The notes below the pieces were generated by a model. That model was not told the origin of the DNA and searched no databases. It worked only from the letters and a program-made list of their open reading frames with translations. Shown one piece after another: positions 32,957 to 40,361 of a stretch of 40,385 bases of DNA (its first letter is position 1; each line of letters begins with the position of its first letter). The stretch covers positions 1 to 40,385 of the forward strand of contig NZ_RWKQ01000046.1 in assembly GCF_003946885.1 (NCBI RefSeq), read 5' to 3'. Origin of the DNA: Specibacter cremeus (GTDB lineage: Bacteria > Actinomycetota > Actinomycetes > Actinomycetales > Micrococcaceae). Both the position numbers and the translations under genes were made by a program.

Positions 32957-34222
32957 TCAGGAGATCCCGGGTCGTTCCTGGAGCACTTGCTCCGCTGATG
33001 GCTTCATTCGGTCGGTGGGGAGGTTGAACACCCGTGCGGCATTGAGCCCCAGGATGTTGCGCTTGGCCTGTTCGGAGAGGAACGGCAGGTCCGTAATGGT
33101 TGACGGGGAATCCCAGTCCCAGTGCGGCCAGTCGGAGGAGTAAAGCAGCTGGGTCTCGGCATTGAAGGCCTTCATCGTCGCCTCGAGCAGCTCCATGTTG
33201 TTGCGCTCCATCGGCTGGGTCGAGTAGTACATTTCCTTCATGTACTCGCTCGGAAGCTTGGTGAGCCCCGGCGCCTCACTCGGACGCATCAGCACCTCGT
33301 GGTCCAGGCGCTGCATCAGGAACGGAATCCAGGCAAGGCCGCTCTCAACCCAGATCATCTTGATCTTCGGGAAGCGTTCGGGCATTGCGTTGATGATCCA
33401 GTTGGTCACGTGGATCTGGTTGTAGTGCGTGAAGGAAAGCGCGTGCATCGACAGGAACCGGTTCAGCTGCGCGAACGACGGGTCGCCCCAGTGGTATCCC
33501 GAGTGGAATGCCAAGGGCTTGCCGCTCTCCTCTATCAGCGAGTACAGGCGGGTGTAGACATCGGAGTGCACGGGGTTGTTGCGCGTGGAGCACACGGTGT
33601 ACCCGATGATTCCGGGGTGGTCCGCGTACTTCTCGACGAGCTCTTCACAAACCTCGGGGGTGTTGTACGGCAGGTACAGCATGCCCTTCAGCCGCGGGTT
33701 CTTCGGCAGGATGACCTCGGTAAGCCAACGGTTGAAGGCGCGTCCCAGGACAACTTCGATCTCCTCCTGGGGGTGCATGCCCAGCAGCAGCATCGCGCTG
33801 GGGAAGACCACCTGGTAGTCAAGGCCCATGGCGTCCATGCCGCGCTTGGCGGCGGTGACGAACGGGTGGCCTTCGGTGCCCTCGACGGGTTCCTTGCGGC
33901 CCTGGTGCCCGATACGGCCGCCTACACTCTGGTGGGACAAACCCGGGGAGATGTTCAGCAGGGCGTTGTTGCCTGCGAACTTGTCAAATTGGTCCATGCC
34001 GATTTGCTTCCACACATCGTTGTCAATGAGCTCGAGCACCTCGCCCCAGAACTGGTCTTCTGAGACGTGGGCGTCAATGTCGACAATGAAGTAGTCGTCG
34101 AACTTCTCCTTCGCCTGCTTTGTCGCGTGCGCCAGGACATCTCGCGTGTCCGTGCGCCCACTGATTTCCGCAAGCTCGCGAACGAGGCCCTCGTCGGACT
34201 TGAGGCCGGTCATTTGACTCAT
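32957..34222 (-). CDS. ACMSD-type amidohydrolase, possible catalytic part of an oxygenase
   Basis: A 421-residue TIM-barrel protein of the amidohydrolase-2 family. The usual HxH reads Asp50-Ala-His52 (IVDIDAHVSE). Other likely ligands are His240 (AFHSGYHWGD), possibly His271, Glu293 (IWVESGLAWIPFLMQRLD) where decarboxylases have His, and Asp364 (SSDWPHWDWD). AAAGGA precedes the ATG. Family members are mostly decarboxylases or hydrolases, but PtmU3 of platensimycin biosynthesis is a diiron oxygenase from this superfamily. Translational coupling to a small protein and a Rieske protein suggests an oxygenase here. It follows the ABC importer genes in the same operon, so it probably takes the imported compound as substrate. 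A plain decarboxylase is the alternative. Confidence 0.82.
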   Translation of the reverse strand: MSQMTGLKSDEGLVRELAEISGRTDTRDVLAHATKQAKEKFDDYFIVDIDAHVSEDQFWGEVLELIDNDVWKQIGMDQFDKFAGNNALLNISPGLSHQSVGGRIGHQGRKEPVEGTEGHPFVTAAKRGMDAMGLDYQVVFPSAMLLLGMHPQEEIEVVLGRAFNRWLTEVILPKNPRLKGMLYLPYNTPEVCEELVEKYADHPGIIGYTVCSTRNNPVHSDVYTRLYSLIEESGKPLAFHSGYHWGDPSFAQLNRFLSMHALSFTHYNQIHVTNWIINAMPERFPKIKMIWVESGLAWIPFLMQRLDHEVLMRPSEAPGLTKLPSEYMKEMYYSTQPMERNNMELLEATMKAFNAETQLLYSSDWPHWDWDSPSTITDLPFLSEQAKRNILGLNAARVFNLPTDRMKPSAEQVLQERPGIS

Positions 34223-34253
34223 GTGGTTTCCTTTCTATGAATCTTGGTGCGCG

Positions 34254-35420
34254 TCAGCGGGGTGCAACAAGTGCACTGGTCTTCGTTGTCAGGAATTCGT
34301 CGCTCTGCGGCTCTTCACGCTGGATCACATCAATCACCACGGCGCGTGCCGGATTCACCGAGAAGCCGAGTCGGTCGCCGACGGCCGGCATTTCGTCGAT
34401 GCGTAGATCTGACGTTTCAAGTCGTACGCGCAGCGGAAGTCCATCCGCGCGGATCAGCAGGTTCGTGGCGTTGCCCAAGTACGTGGTGCGCTCGACGATG
34501 CCTTCGAATCGGCCGGGGTCGCTCGTCGCATCCGCATGCACGCGAATGTGCGCGGCGCGGAAAGCGACGTTGACCCGGTCCCCGAGGGTCGCCCGGGTGG
34601 TTGTCGTGCCGCTGACTACCAGTGACGTCTCGTCGATCTTGACATCTGCAATGCCGTTGTCCACGCCAACGACTTCTCCGGGGAGAATGTTTTGGAATCC
34701 CATGAAGTCGGCCACGTAGGCCGAGTTCGGTCTGTCGAACAGTTCGGCAGGCGAGCCGTCTTGCATGATCTCGCCCTCGTTCATCACGACGATCCGGTCC
34801 GAAAGCGTGATCGCTTCCTCCTGGTCATGGGTGACGTATACGGAAGTCGTCTCGAATTGGTCGTGCAACGAGCGGACCTGCTGGCCCAGCTGGTAGCGCA
34901 ACTTGGAATCGAGGTTGGAGAGGGGTTCGTCGTAGAAGATGATGCCCGGCCGGGCGGCCAGGGCGCGAGCGAGAGCCACGCGCTGCTGTTGGCCACCCGA
35001 CAGGGCGGTCACCTGACGCTTTTCGTAGCCGGCCAGGCCGACTGCGTCGAGCATCTCGTGAACCCGCTGCTGACGGTCCTGGCTTCCGAGTCGTGCGACC
35101 TTGAGGGGGTACGCGACGTTTTCGGAAACGCTCATGTGAGGCCACAGCGCGTAACTCTGGAAGACCATGCCAACCTTCCGCTTGTCCGCGGGCACGAAGA
35201 CCCCGCGTTCGGTGTCGACCACGGCCCGACCACCCATGGTGATCGTGCCGGTGGTTGGTCGCTCGAGGCCGGCAAGGCAGCGCAGCGTTGTCGTCTTGCC
35301 GCAGCCCGAGGGGCCGAGAAGCGTGACAAATTCTCCGGGTGCGATCTGCAAGTCGAGCCCGTGGAGGGCCAGCTTGCTGCCGTACCGTTTGGTCAACCCA
35401 GAAACCAGGACTTCAGTCAT
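34254..35420 (-). CDS. ABC transporter ATP-binding protein, PotA/FbpC type
   Basis: A 388-residue ATPase of the iron/polyamine/phosphonate importer class. Walker A is GPSGCGKTT, signature LSGGQQQR, Walker B IIFYDEPLSNLD and switch His in YVTHDQEEAITLSDR. A C-terminal TOBE domain starts at about residue 280 (GDRVNVAFRAAHIRVHADAT). It powers import through the two-domain permease at 36587. It starts 20 bases after the binding-protein gene and ends 31 bases before the amidohydrolase. Only a weak ribosome site is visible before its ATG, suggesting coupling to the upstream gene. Confidence 0.92.
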   Translation of the reverse strand: MTEVLVSGLTKRYGSKLALHGLDLQIAPGEFVTLLGPSGCGKTTTLRCLAGLERPTTGTITMGGRAVVDTERGVFVPADKRKVGMVFQSYALWPHMSVSENVAYPLKVARLGSQDRQQRVHEMLDAVGLAGYEKRQVTALSGGQQQRVALARALAARPGIIFYDEPLSNLDSKLRYQLGQQVRSLHDQFETTSVYVTHDQEEAITLSDRIVVMNEGEIMQDGSPAELFDRPNSAYVADFMGFQNILPGEVVGVDNGIADVKIDETSLVVSGTTTTRATLGDRVNVAFRAAHIRVHADATSDPGRFEGIVERTTYLGNATNLLIRADGLPLRVRLETSDLRIDEMPAVGDRLGFSVNPARAVVIDVIQREEPQSDEFLTTKTSALVAPR

Positions 35421-35440
35421 TTCTGATCGATACTCTCTTC

Positions 35441-36565
35441 TCAGGACTTCTTGAACAGCTTGGTGATGTAATCGAAGTACGGCGCGTTGAATTTCGGGTC
35501 CGGGTTCGCGAACGGGAGGTGCTTGAGCTCAGCGAGCGGCGGCGCTCCGGCCGGGCCAGGTGCCGTGGGAAGCACCCCGTAGGACTGGTTTTTCTCGCCA
35601 AGCGCGTCCTGGCCCTCCTGGGTGAACAACCAGTTCAGGTAGAGCGAAGTGGCGTCAGGGTGCGGCCCATCCTTAATCTGGCACAGACCCGAGCGCGACA
35701 GGAAGTTCCCGCCGTCATCAAGCGGGAAGACCATGTTGAGCGGCGCGCCCTTGCTCTTCTGGCCATCATAGAAGCCCGAGTAAACACCGATGCCGATTGG
35801 GAATCGACCGCTTGCCACATCAGAGGGCACGGTCGGCTCGGACTGGCTGAAGTTCAGATCCTGCTTGGCCAGCTGCTCCATGAACGGCTTGCCCCACTTC
35901 GCCTCGGTTTCTGGGAGCATCATCGAGGTGACGATGTATTGCATACCGCCGGGCACCGTCGGGTCGCCGATGAGAATCTTTCCCTTCCACTTGGGATCGA
36001 GCAGATCGTGCCAGGACTTCGGGGCTTCCTCCTTCGTCACCATGTTGGTGTTGTAGACGAAACCAAAGTATCGGTAGGCGAAGAGCAGCAGCTTTCCGTC
36101 GTTTTGGGCGGGAACCTTGAAACCAGCGGGGGTGGTTTGGATATCGACAGGCGTGCAGATGTTGTCCTTTGCCGCGGCCTGGGGCGATTCACCACCAATA
36201 TAGAGGTCCGCGATGCGGTTCCCGCTCGCGGCCTCAACATCGAGCTTGGTCAGGGTCTGCGCGTCCGCCTGATCCTGCGGCACGATCTTAATGCCCGGGA
36301 AGCGGTCAAGGAACACCTGGTTCAGGGCCTTGTTTGCGCTCGGGGAGGGCCCGTACATGACGATATCCGTCTTGCCGGAGGACAGCGCTTCCTGATAGAG
36401 CTTGTTCATGAACTCGTTTGCCTTAGCCGAGGCGCCGGGCACTTCAACCGGGGCGCCGCCCGCCTTGACTTCGGGTGCCCCGGATGAACATGCGGTGAAT
36501 GCGAGCGAGCCAACCAGGGCGAACCCGAAGGCCGTCATCAATTTATTGCGGTAGAACATCGTCAT
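35441..36565 (-). CDS. ABC transporter substrate-binding lipoprotein, FbpA/PotD-like
   Basis: A 374-residue extracellular binding protein. The lipoprotein signal (residues about 4-25, GFALVGSLAFTAC) ends at Cys26. Body motifs LNQVFLDRFPGIKIVPQDQA and SWHDLLDPKWKGKILIGDPT are typical of the Fe3+/putrescine/2-aminoethylphosphonate group. The tyrosine pair used by ferric-binding proteins near the C-terminus is not evident, so iron is unlikely. In this cluster the ligand is presumably the aromatic acid or a conjugate. GAGGAAG precedes the ATG; ATG two codons later is an alternative start. Confidence 0.9.
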   Translation of the reverse strand: MTMFYRNKLMTAFGFALVGSLAFTACSSGAPEVKAGGAPVEVPGASAKANEFMNKLYQEALSSGKTDIVMYGPSPSANKALNQVFLDRFPGIKIVPQDQADAQTLTKLDVEAASGNRIADLYIGGESPQAAAKDNICTPVDIQTTPAGFKVPAQNDGKLLLFAYRYFGFVYNTNMVTKEEAPKSWHDLLDPKWKGKILIGDPTVPGGMQYIVTSMMLPETEAKWGKPFMEQLAKQDLNFSQSEPTVPSDVASGRFPIGIGVYSGFYDGQKSKGAPLNMVFPLDDGGNFLSRSGLCQIKDGPHPDATSLYLNWLFTQEGQDALGEKNQSYGVLPTAPGPAGAPPLAELKHLPFANPDPKFNAPYFDYITKLFKKS

Positions 36566-36586
36566 TCTTCCTCTCGGTTGTGTGTA

Positions 36587-38359
36587 TTAGGACGCAATGT
36601 GGGTCAGGGACGATACACCAGTCGGTGCCTTGCCGGCGCGGCGCTGGATACGGTTTGCGAAGTACATCGACAGGCCGGAAAGTACGGCGACGGCGGCGGC
36701 CGCAATCAGGATGACCATGAACAACGCCGCACCGCCGGACATGTCTCCCACCAGGAACATCTGGAATGCGGTCTGCGAGACGGGCTGCAGGCCGGGAGGT
36801 GCAAGCAGCATCGGGATGGCAAGGTTGCCGGATATAAACAGCATGGACAAGAACCAGCCGGCTAGGAAGCTCGGCACCACCAGGCGCAGCACAATGGTCA
36901 CTAGGACGCGCAGGGCGTTCGCGCCGGAGGTGCGGCCGGCTTCCTCCAGTTCCGGGGAAAGCTGTGCCAGTGCGCCTTCGGCGATCCTGCTCGAGAGCGG
37001 GATGGTGCCGACGACGAGGACCAGGATCATCAGCGTCGCTGTGCCATACAGCCCGCGCGTTGCCGGGATCGAGAGCACGGCGAAGAGGTAGGCAAGGGCC
37101 AGTACGATGCCGGGCAGTGCCCAGGGAATCCAAACGGCAAGCGAGGTGTACGACTTGATGAACCCGCGGCGGCGAAGCACCACATAGCTTGTCACCAGGG
37201 CAGCGCACATCGAGAGGAGCCCGCCCAGGATCGACATCCAAGCGGTCAGCGTCAAGCTCGAGCTGAGCTGGGGGTCGGTGAGCACACGCACATAGTTATC
37301 AAGCGTGAGCCCGGTGCTCATCACGCCGAAAATCGGCTGGAGGCTGCCCAGCACCATGGCGAACAGCGGCAGCAGGAAGTTCAGCACCATGAACAGCACG
37401 ATGACGATGGAGAAGACCCAGCGGACCGGGCCAAGCTCTTGCGGTTCGCGTCGCGAGGTCTTGCCCGTGAGCGTGGTGAAGTTGCGTCCGCGGAGCATCC
37501 ATCGCTGCAACAGGAAGAGCAGGATCACCAGGACGATCAGCACCAGTGACAGCGCAAACCCGGCCGTGTATTTGCCGGGCGTCTCATCACGAATGTAATG
37601 ATAGATCTGCGTCGAGAAGACGTAGATGCCTGCCTGCCGCCCAATCAGCTGCGGGGCATCGAATGCCTGGAAAACCAGCACCATGATGAGAATCGCGGCG
37701 CCGGATATTGCTGGGCCGATCGATGGAACCGTAATCGTGAAAAAGGTTCGCAGCGTCCCCGCTCCACTGATCTGCGCGGCCTCGTCGAGTGACTGATCGC
37801 GATTCTTGAACGCACCAAGCATGAGCAAGTAGGCAAACGGCATGTAGCCCAGCGACATGAGTAGACAGAGGCCGCCCCAGGACTGGATATTCATGATCGA
37901 TCCCTCGATCCCCAGGGTCCGCGCGAACTGATTGAGCAACCCGTTCTGCTGGTTTCCGAGCATCAGCCATCCGAAGGTGTTAAACAGCGGTGGCACAAAG
38001 AGGTTGATGACCATCAGCGGAGTCAAGAGACGCCGGCCCGGCACGTTGGTGCTGGCGGCGATCCATGCGAAAAACCCGCCGCCCACCGTCGCGATTGTGC
38101 CGCAGACGAGCACCAGAATTATCGAGTTGCTCAGCGTGGTCCACGTATCCTCAGAGGTGACGGCCTGGACGAGGCCTTCCATGGTGAACGGCATCTTCTG
38201 CGAGGGAAGGCCGTCACGGAATGCGCCGATGACGATCATCAGCACGGGATAGACGAAGATCACCGTGAGTGCCATGAGGAAAACACTCCACATGGCACCG
38301 CTCGTGATGGAGCGCCGTGCTGAGGCCCGCCGGTCAGCGAGCAGGTCCATATCAGGCAC
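36587..38359 (-). CDS. ABC transporter permease with two membrane domains, FbpB type
   Basis: A 590-residue protein containing two fused permease domains. Domain 1 is about residues 15-285 and domain 2 about 310-570, each with roughly six TM segments (for example WSVFLMALTVIFVYPVLMIV and WVFSIVIVLFMVLNFLLPLF). Each has a cytoplasmic loop resembling the EAA motif: DEAAQISGAGTLRTFFTITV and EEAGRTSGANALRVLVTIVL. The start is GTG at 38359 with AAGGG upstream; ATG 38350 is an alternative. First gene of the operon that runs through the binding protein, ATPase, amidohydrolase, small protein and Rieske gene, tying transport to the first catabolic step. Confidence 0.9.
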   Translation of the reverse strand: MPDMDLLADRRASARRSITSGAMWSVFLMALTVIFVYPVLMIVIGAFRDGLPSQKMPFTMEGLVQAVTSEDTWTTLSNSIILVLVCGTIATVGGGFFAWIAASTNVPGRRLLTPLMVINLFVPPLFNTFGWLMLGNQQNGLLNQFARTLGIEGSIMNIQSWGGLCLLMSLGYMPFAYLLMLGAFKNRDQSLDEAAQISGAGTLRTFFTITVPSIGPAISGAAILIMVLVFQAFDAPQLIGRQAGIYVFSTQIYHYIRDETPGKYTAGFALSLVLIVLVILLFLLQRWMLRGRNFTTLTGKTSRREPQELGPVRWVFSIVIVLFMVLNFLLPLFAMVLGSLQPIFGVMSTGLTLDNYVRVLTDPQLSSSLTLTAWMSILGGLLSMCAALVTSYVVLRRRGFIKSYTSLAVWIPWALPGIVLALAYLFAVLSIPATRGLYGTATLMILVLVVGTIPLSSRIAEGALAQLSPELEEAGRTSGANALRVLVTIVLRLVVPSFLAGWFLSMLFISGNLAIPMLLAPPGLQPVSQTAFQMFLVGDMSGGAALFMVILIAAAAVAVLSGLSMYFANRIQRRAGKAPTGVSSLTHIAS

Positions 38360-38496
38360 TGTTAAATCCCTTCATGCAAACGGATGGGGGCACGGAAACC
38401 GGCCGATATGCGACGTTGTCCGCTGCGTACCTCAGCGTATGAGTGCGTGGTGATCTGGGTCATCATGCAGCCTTCCGAAGAGCGGCCCGCTGATAT

Positions 38497-38509
38497 CGAC
38501 ACGGTGTCG
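38497..38509. promoter_or_regulatory. Palindrome CGACACGGTGTCG upstream of the transporter operon
   Basis: A perfect 13-bp palindrome, flanked by GCTG/CAGC partial arms, in the 162-base gap between the aminotransferase stop and the permease start. It is identical to the core of the 39-bp palindrome at 30607-30645. It lies 138-150 bases before the permease start and could be an operator shared by both operons, or a terminator of the aminotransferase gene. Confidence 0.45.
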
Positions 38510-38521
38510 GGCAGCGACTGT

Positions 38522-39571
38522 TCAGCCGAAGACGGCAAGTGCTGCGTCATTCTCGGCGGGTGCCCCAATGGTGATGCGGACGCCGCCGGCATGCGGGAAG
38601 GGGCGCGACATGACGCCCCGGGCCTCGAAACTCCGGGTCAGGTCGGCCACGTCGCCGTGGATGAACACGAAGTTCGACTGGGTCGGCAGGTGGGAGACGC
38701 CCGCGGTGCGCAGCGCAGCAAGGAATCGCTCACGCTCCGCGACGATCTCCCCGACACGCGCCTCGGCGATCGCCAGTCCCGCCGGGCTGAATGCTGCAAT
38801 GATGGCGGCTTCTGCCACCGAGTTCAGGGCGAATCCGACGGAGCTGCGGCGAAGCCCGAGCGCGATCGGTTCCTGGGCGATGACGTAGCCCGCACGGACC
38901 CCGGCGAGCCCAAAGGATTTGGACAACGTCCGCACGATGGCGAGGTTCCCGAACTCGCGCACGAGGGCAATGGTTTCCGAGGCCGACTCGGCCGTGACGA
39001 ACTCGCGGTAGGCCTCGTCCAAGACAACCAGGATGTTTTCGGGAACGCTGTCCATGAAGTCCCGGAGTTCGTCGATGCCAATGAAGCCGCCGGTGGGGTT
39101 GTTGGGGTTGCACACGTGCACCAGCCGGGTCGACTCGTCGATCGAGGCACGCAGCGCCGCGAGATCCATGGCACCCTCGGCGTTGAGGTCGGTCGGCGAG
39201 GGGGTGCCGCCGGCGAGGGAGACGGAGGCGGGGTAGGCCTCGAAGGACGGCCACCCGTAGACGGCATTCTTGCCCGGTTCGATGACGAGCCGGGCCAGTC
39301 CATGTAGCAACGATCCCGAACCGTTATCCACTGCCACCCATTCGGCCGGGACTCCCGCTGCATCGGCGACTGCGGCGCGGGCCGCAGTGCGATGGTAGTC
39401 GGGGTAGCGGTTGACCGTCTGGAGCGCTTCGATCATGGCGTTGAGCACCAGCTCAGGGGGGCCCCACGGCAGCTCGTTCTGGGACAGTCGGATCGGCGTG
39501 GGTGCGTTGCGCTTGGGCCGATCCGGGGTGGCCGTCATCTTGTCAATCACACTGCGGAATTCAAGCGTCAT
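38522..39571 (-). CDS. Histidinol-phosphate aminotransferase-like (HisC family) aminotransferase
   Basis: A 349-residue fold-type I, class I/II PLP enzyme. ATG 39571 is chosen because GAGGAG lies before it; an upstream ATG at 39598 adds nine residues over the AT-rich promoter side. The PLP lysine is in RTLSKSFGLAGVRAGYV, the PLP-phosphate and ring contacts in NGSGSLLHGL and NPNNPTGGF, and LDEAYREF holds the Asp and Tyr. No other histidine genes are near, so a biosynthetic HisC is unlikely; it may transaminate an aromatic or other amino acid into the cluster's pathway. It stands upstream of the transporter operon with a 162-base gap carrying a palindrome, and has its own AT-rich promoter region. 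Confidence 0.88.
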   Translation of the reverse strand: MTLEFRSVIDKMTATPDRPKRNAPTPIRLSQNELPWGPPELVLNAMIEALQTVNRYPDYHRTAARAAVADAAGVPAEWVAVDNGSGSLLHGLARLVIEPGKNAVYGWPSFEAYPASVSLAGGTPSPTDLNAEGAMDLAALRASIDESTRLVHVCNPNNPTGGFIGIDELRDFMDSVPENILVVLDEAYREFVTAESASETIALVREFGNLAIVRTLSKSFGLAGVRAGYVIAQEPIALGLRRSSVGFALNSVAEAAIIAAFSPAGLAIAEARVGEIVAERERFLAALRTAGVSHLPTQSNFVFIHGDVADLTRSFEARGVMSRPFPHAGGVRITIGAPAENDAALAVFG

Positions 39572-39599
39572 GCGGCTCTCCTCGTGAAGGCTAAACATT

Positions 39600-39621
39600 A
39601 ATAATGAATATAAACATTATT
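39600..39621. promoter_or_regulatory. AATAATG-N8-CATTATT inverted repeat before the aminotransferase
   Basis: A 7+8+7 inverted repeat within a very AT-rich block (39590-39625), which also contains TAAACATTA as two direct copies 19 bases apart. It begins 29 bases before the aminotransferase start. It probably overlaps the promoter and is a candidate operator for an unknown regulator. Confidence 0.45.
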
Positions 39622-39681
39622 TCTGCATGCATCAGCCCGTGTCAAGGGTCACAATTGGACATGAAAACACTACCTTGCGGC

Positions 39682-40305
39682 CAGGGCCTGTTCAAAGTCG
39701 AGTTGTCGGCGTGGCGGGGTGACAACACGCCGGGGAGGGTGTATAAACGGCACGGGCACGGCGCCCGGTCGGATCGTGGGAGGTGTTCAAAGCCATTCAC
39801 GAGTCCTGGAGGCTGCCGTGCTGTTGTGCGCACCCGTATCATCGGTCGTCCGCGCCCCCGATGGCCAATCAGACTTGCCTGACTCGCAGGGGCGCATCGA
39901 GTTGTGGCAGGTCCTCTCCTTTCGCTGCCGGACCCGCGCAAACCGCAGGGTGTGCGCCCTGCGCTGGCGACCGTGCTGACGCTGGCCCTGGCGGCGATGG
40001 CCGCCGGTGCCCGGTCCCTGTCCTCGATCGCCCGTTGGGCGGAGGACGTGCCGGCCGTCTTCCGGGCCCGGTTGGGCGTCGGTCGGGCCGTTCCCGGACT
40101 CTCGACGTTCCGGCGGGTGCTGGGAGCGGTGGACCCGGATGTGCTGGATGCGGTGCTGCACGCCTGGCTCGCCGCATGGTCTGCCCCCCACGGTGCGGGC
40201 GGTGGCGGTGGACGGCAAGAGCGCCCGCGGCGCCCACCAACCGGACGGCTCCCGCACCCACCTGTTCTCCACGGTCGTTTCATGCCACCGGCGTCCCGGC
40301 CGCTT
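39682..40305 (+). mobile_element. Decayed ISAs1-family insertion sequence, 5' part
   Basis: Begins with CAGGGCCTGTTCAAAGTCGA at 39682, the style of end (CAGGG...) that I recall for ISAs1 elements. It then contains an N-terminal portion of an ISAs1-type transposase. The similarity stops near 40305, where base composition changes abruptly. Only the 5' part is present in the window, and the reading frame is broken more than once, so it is not active by itself. The left boundary is approximate. Confidence 0.6.
39904..40305 (+). pseudogene. ISAs1-family transposase, N-terminal fragment with frameshifts
   Basis: The transposase-associated N-terminal domain is clear: LPDPRKPQGVRPALATVLTL, AAGARSLSSIARWAEDVPAV, LSTFRRVLGAVDPDVLDAVL. 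At about 40195 the frame shifts and continues as AVAVDGKSARGAHQPDGSRT, the start of the DDE domain (VDGKxxRG). At about 40275 it shifts again to a frame reading HATGVPAA before stopping. Residues further upstream may belong to the protein in yet another frame. At least two frameshifts and loss of the catalytic C-terminal part make it a pseudogene. Confidence 0.75.
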
Positions 40306-40361
40306 AGGGTTTGCGAAATTATGACTTAGGATTTTGGTTCGTGTCCCCTTAAACTCGTGCC

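Noticed and set aside
33592-33600. Another copy of ACACGGTGT as operator
   Set aside because: It lies inside the amidohydrolase coding sequence and lacks the outer CG/CG pairs. It is probably a chance match and shows that the 9-base core alone is not specific.
35441-36565. Ferric iron-binding protein
   Set aside because: The typical C-terminal tyrosine pair that binds iron is not evident, and the operon continues into catabolic genes.
38522-39571. Histidine biosynthesis gene hisC
   Set aside because: No other histidine genes are nearby and the gene heads a catabolic cluster. HisC-like enzymes include many aromatic amino acid aminotransferases.
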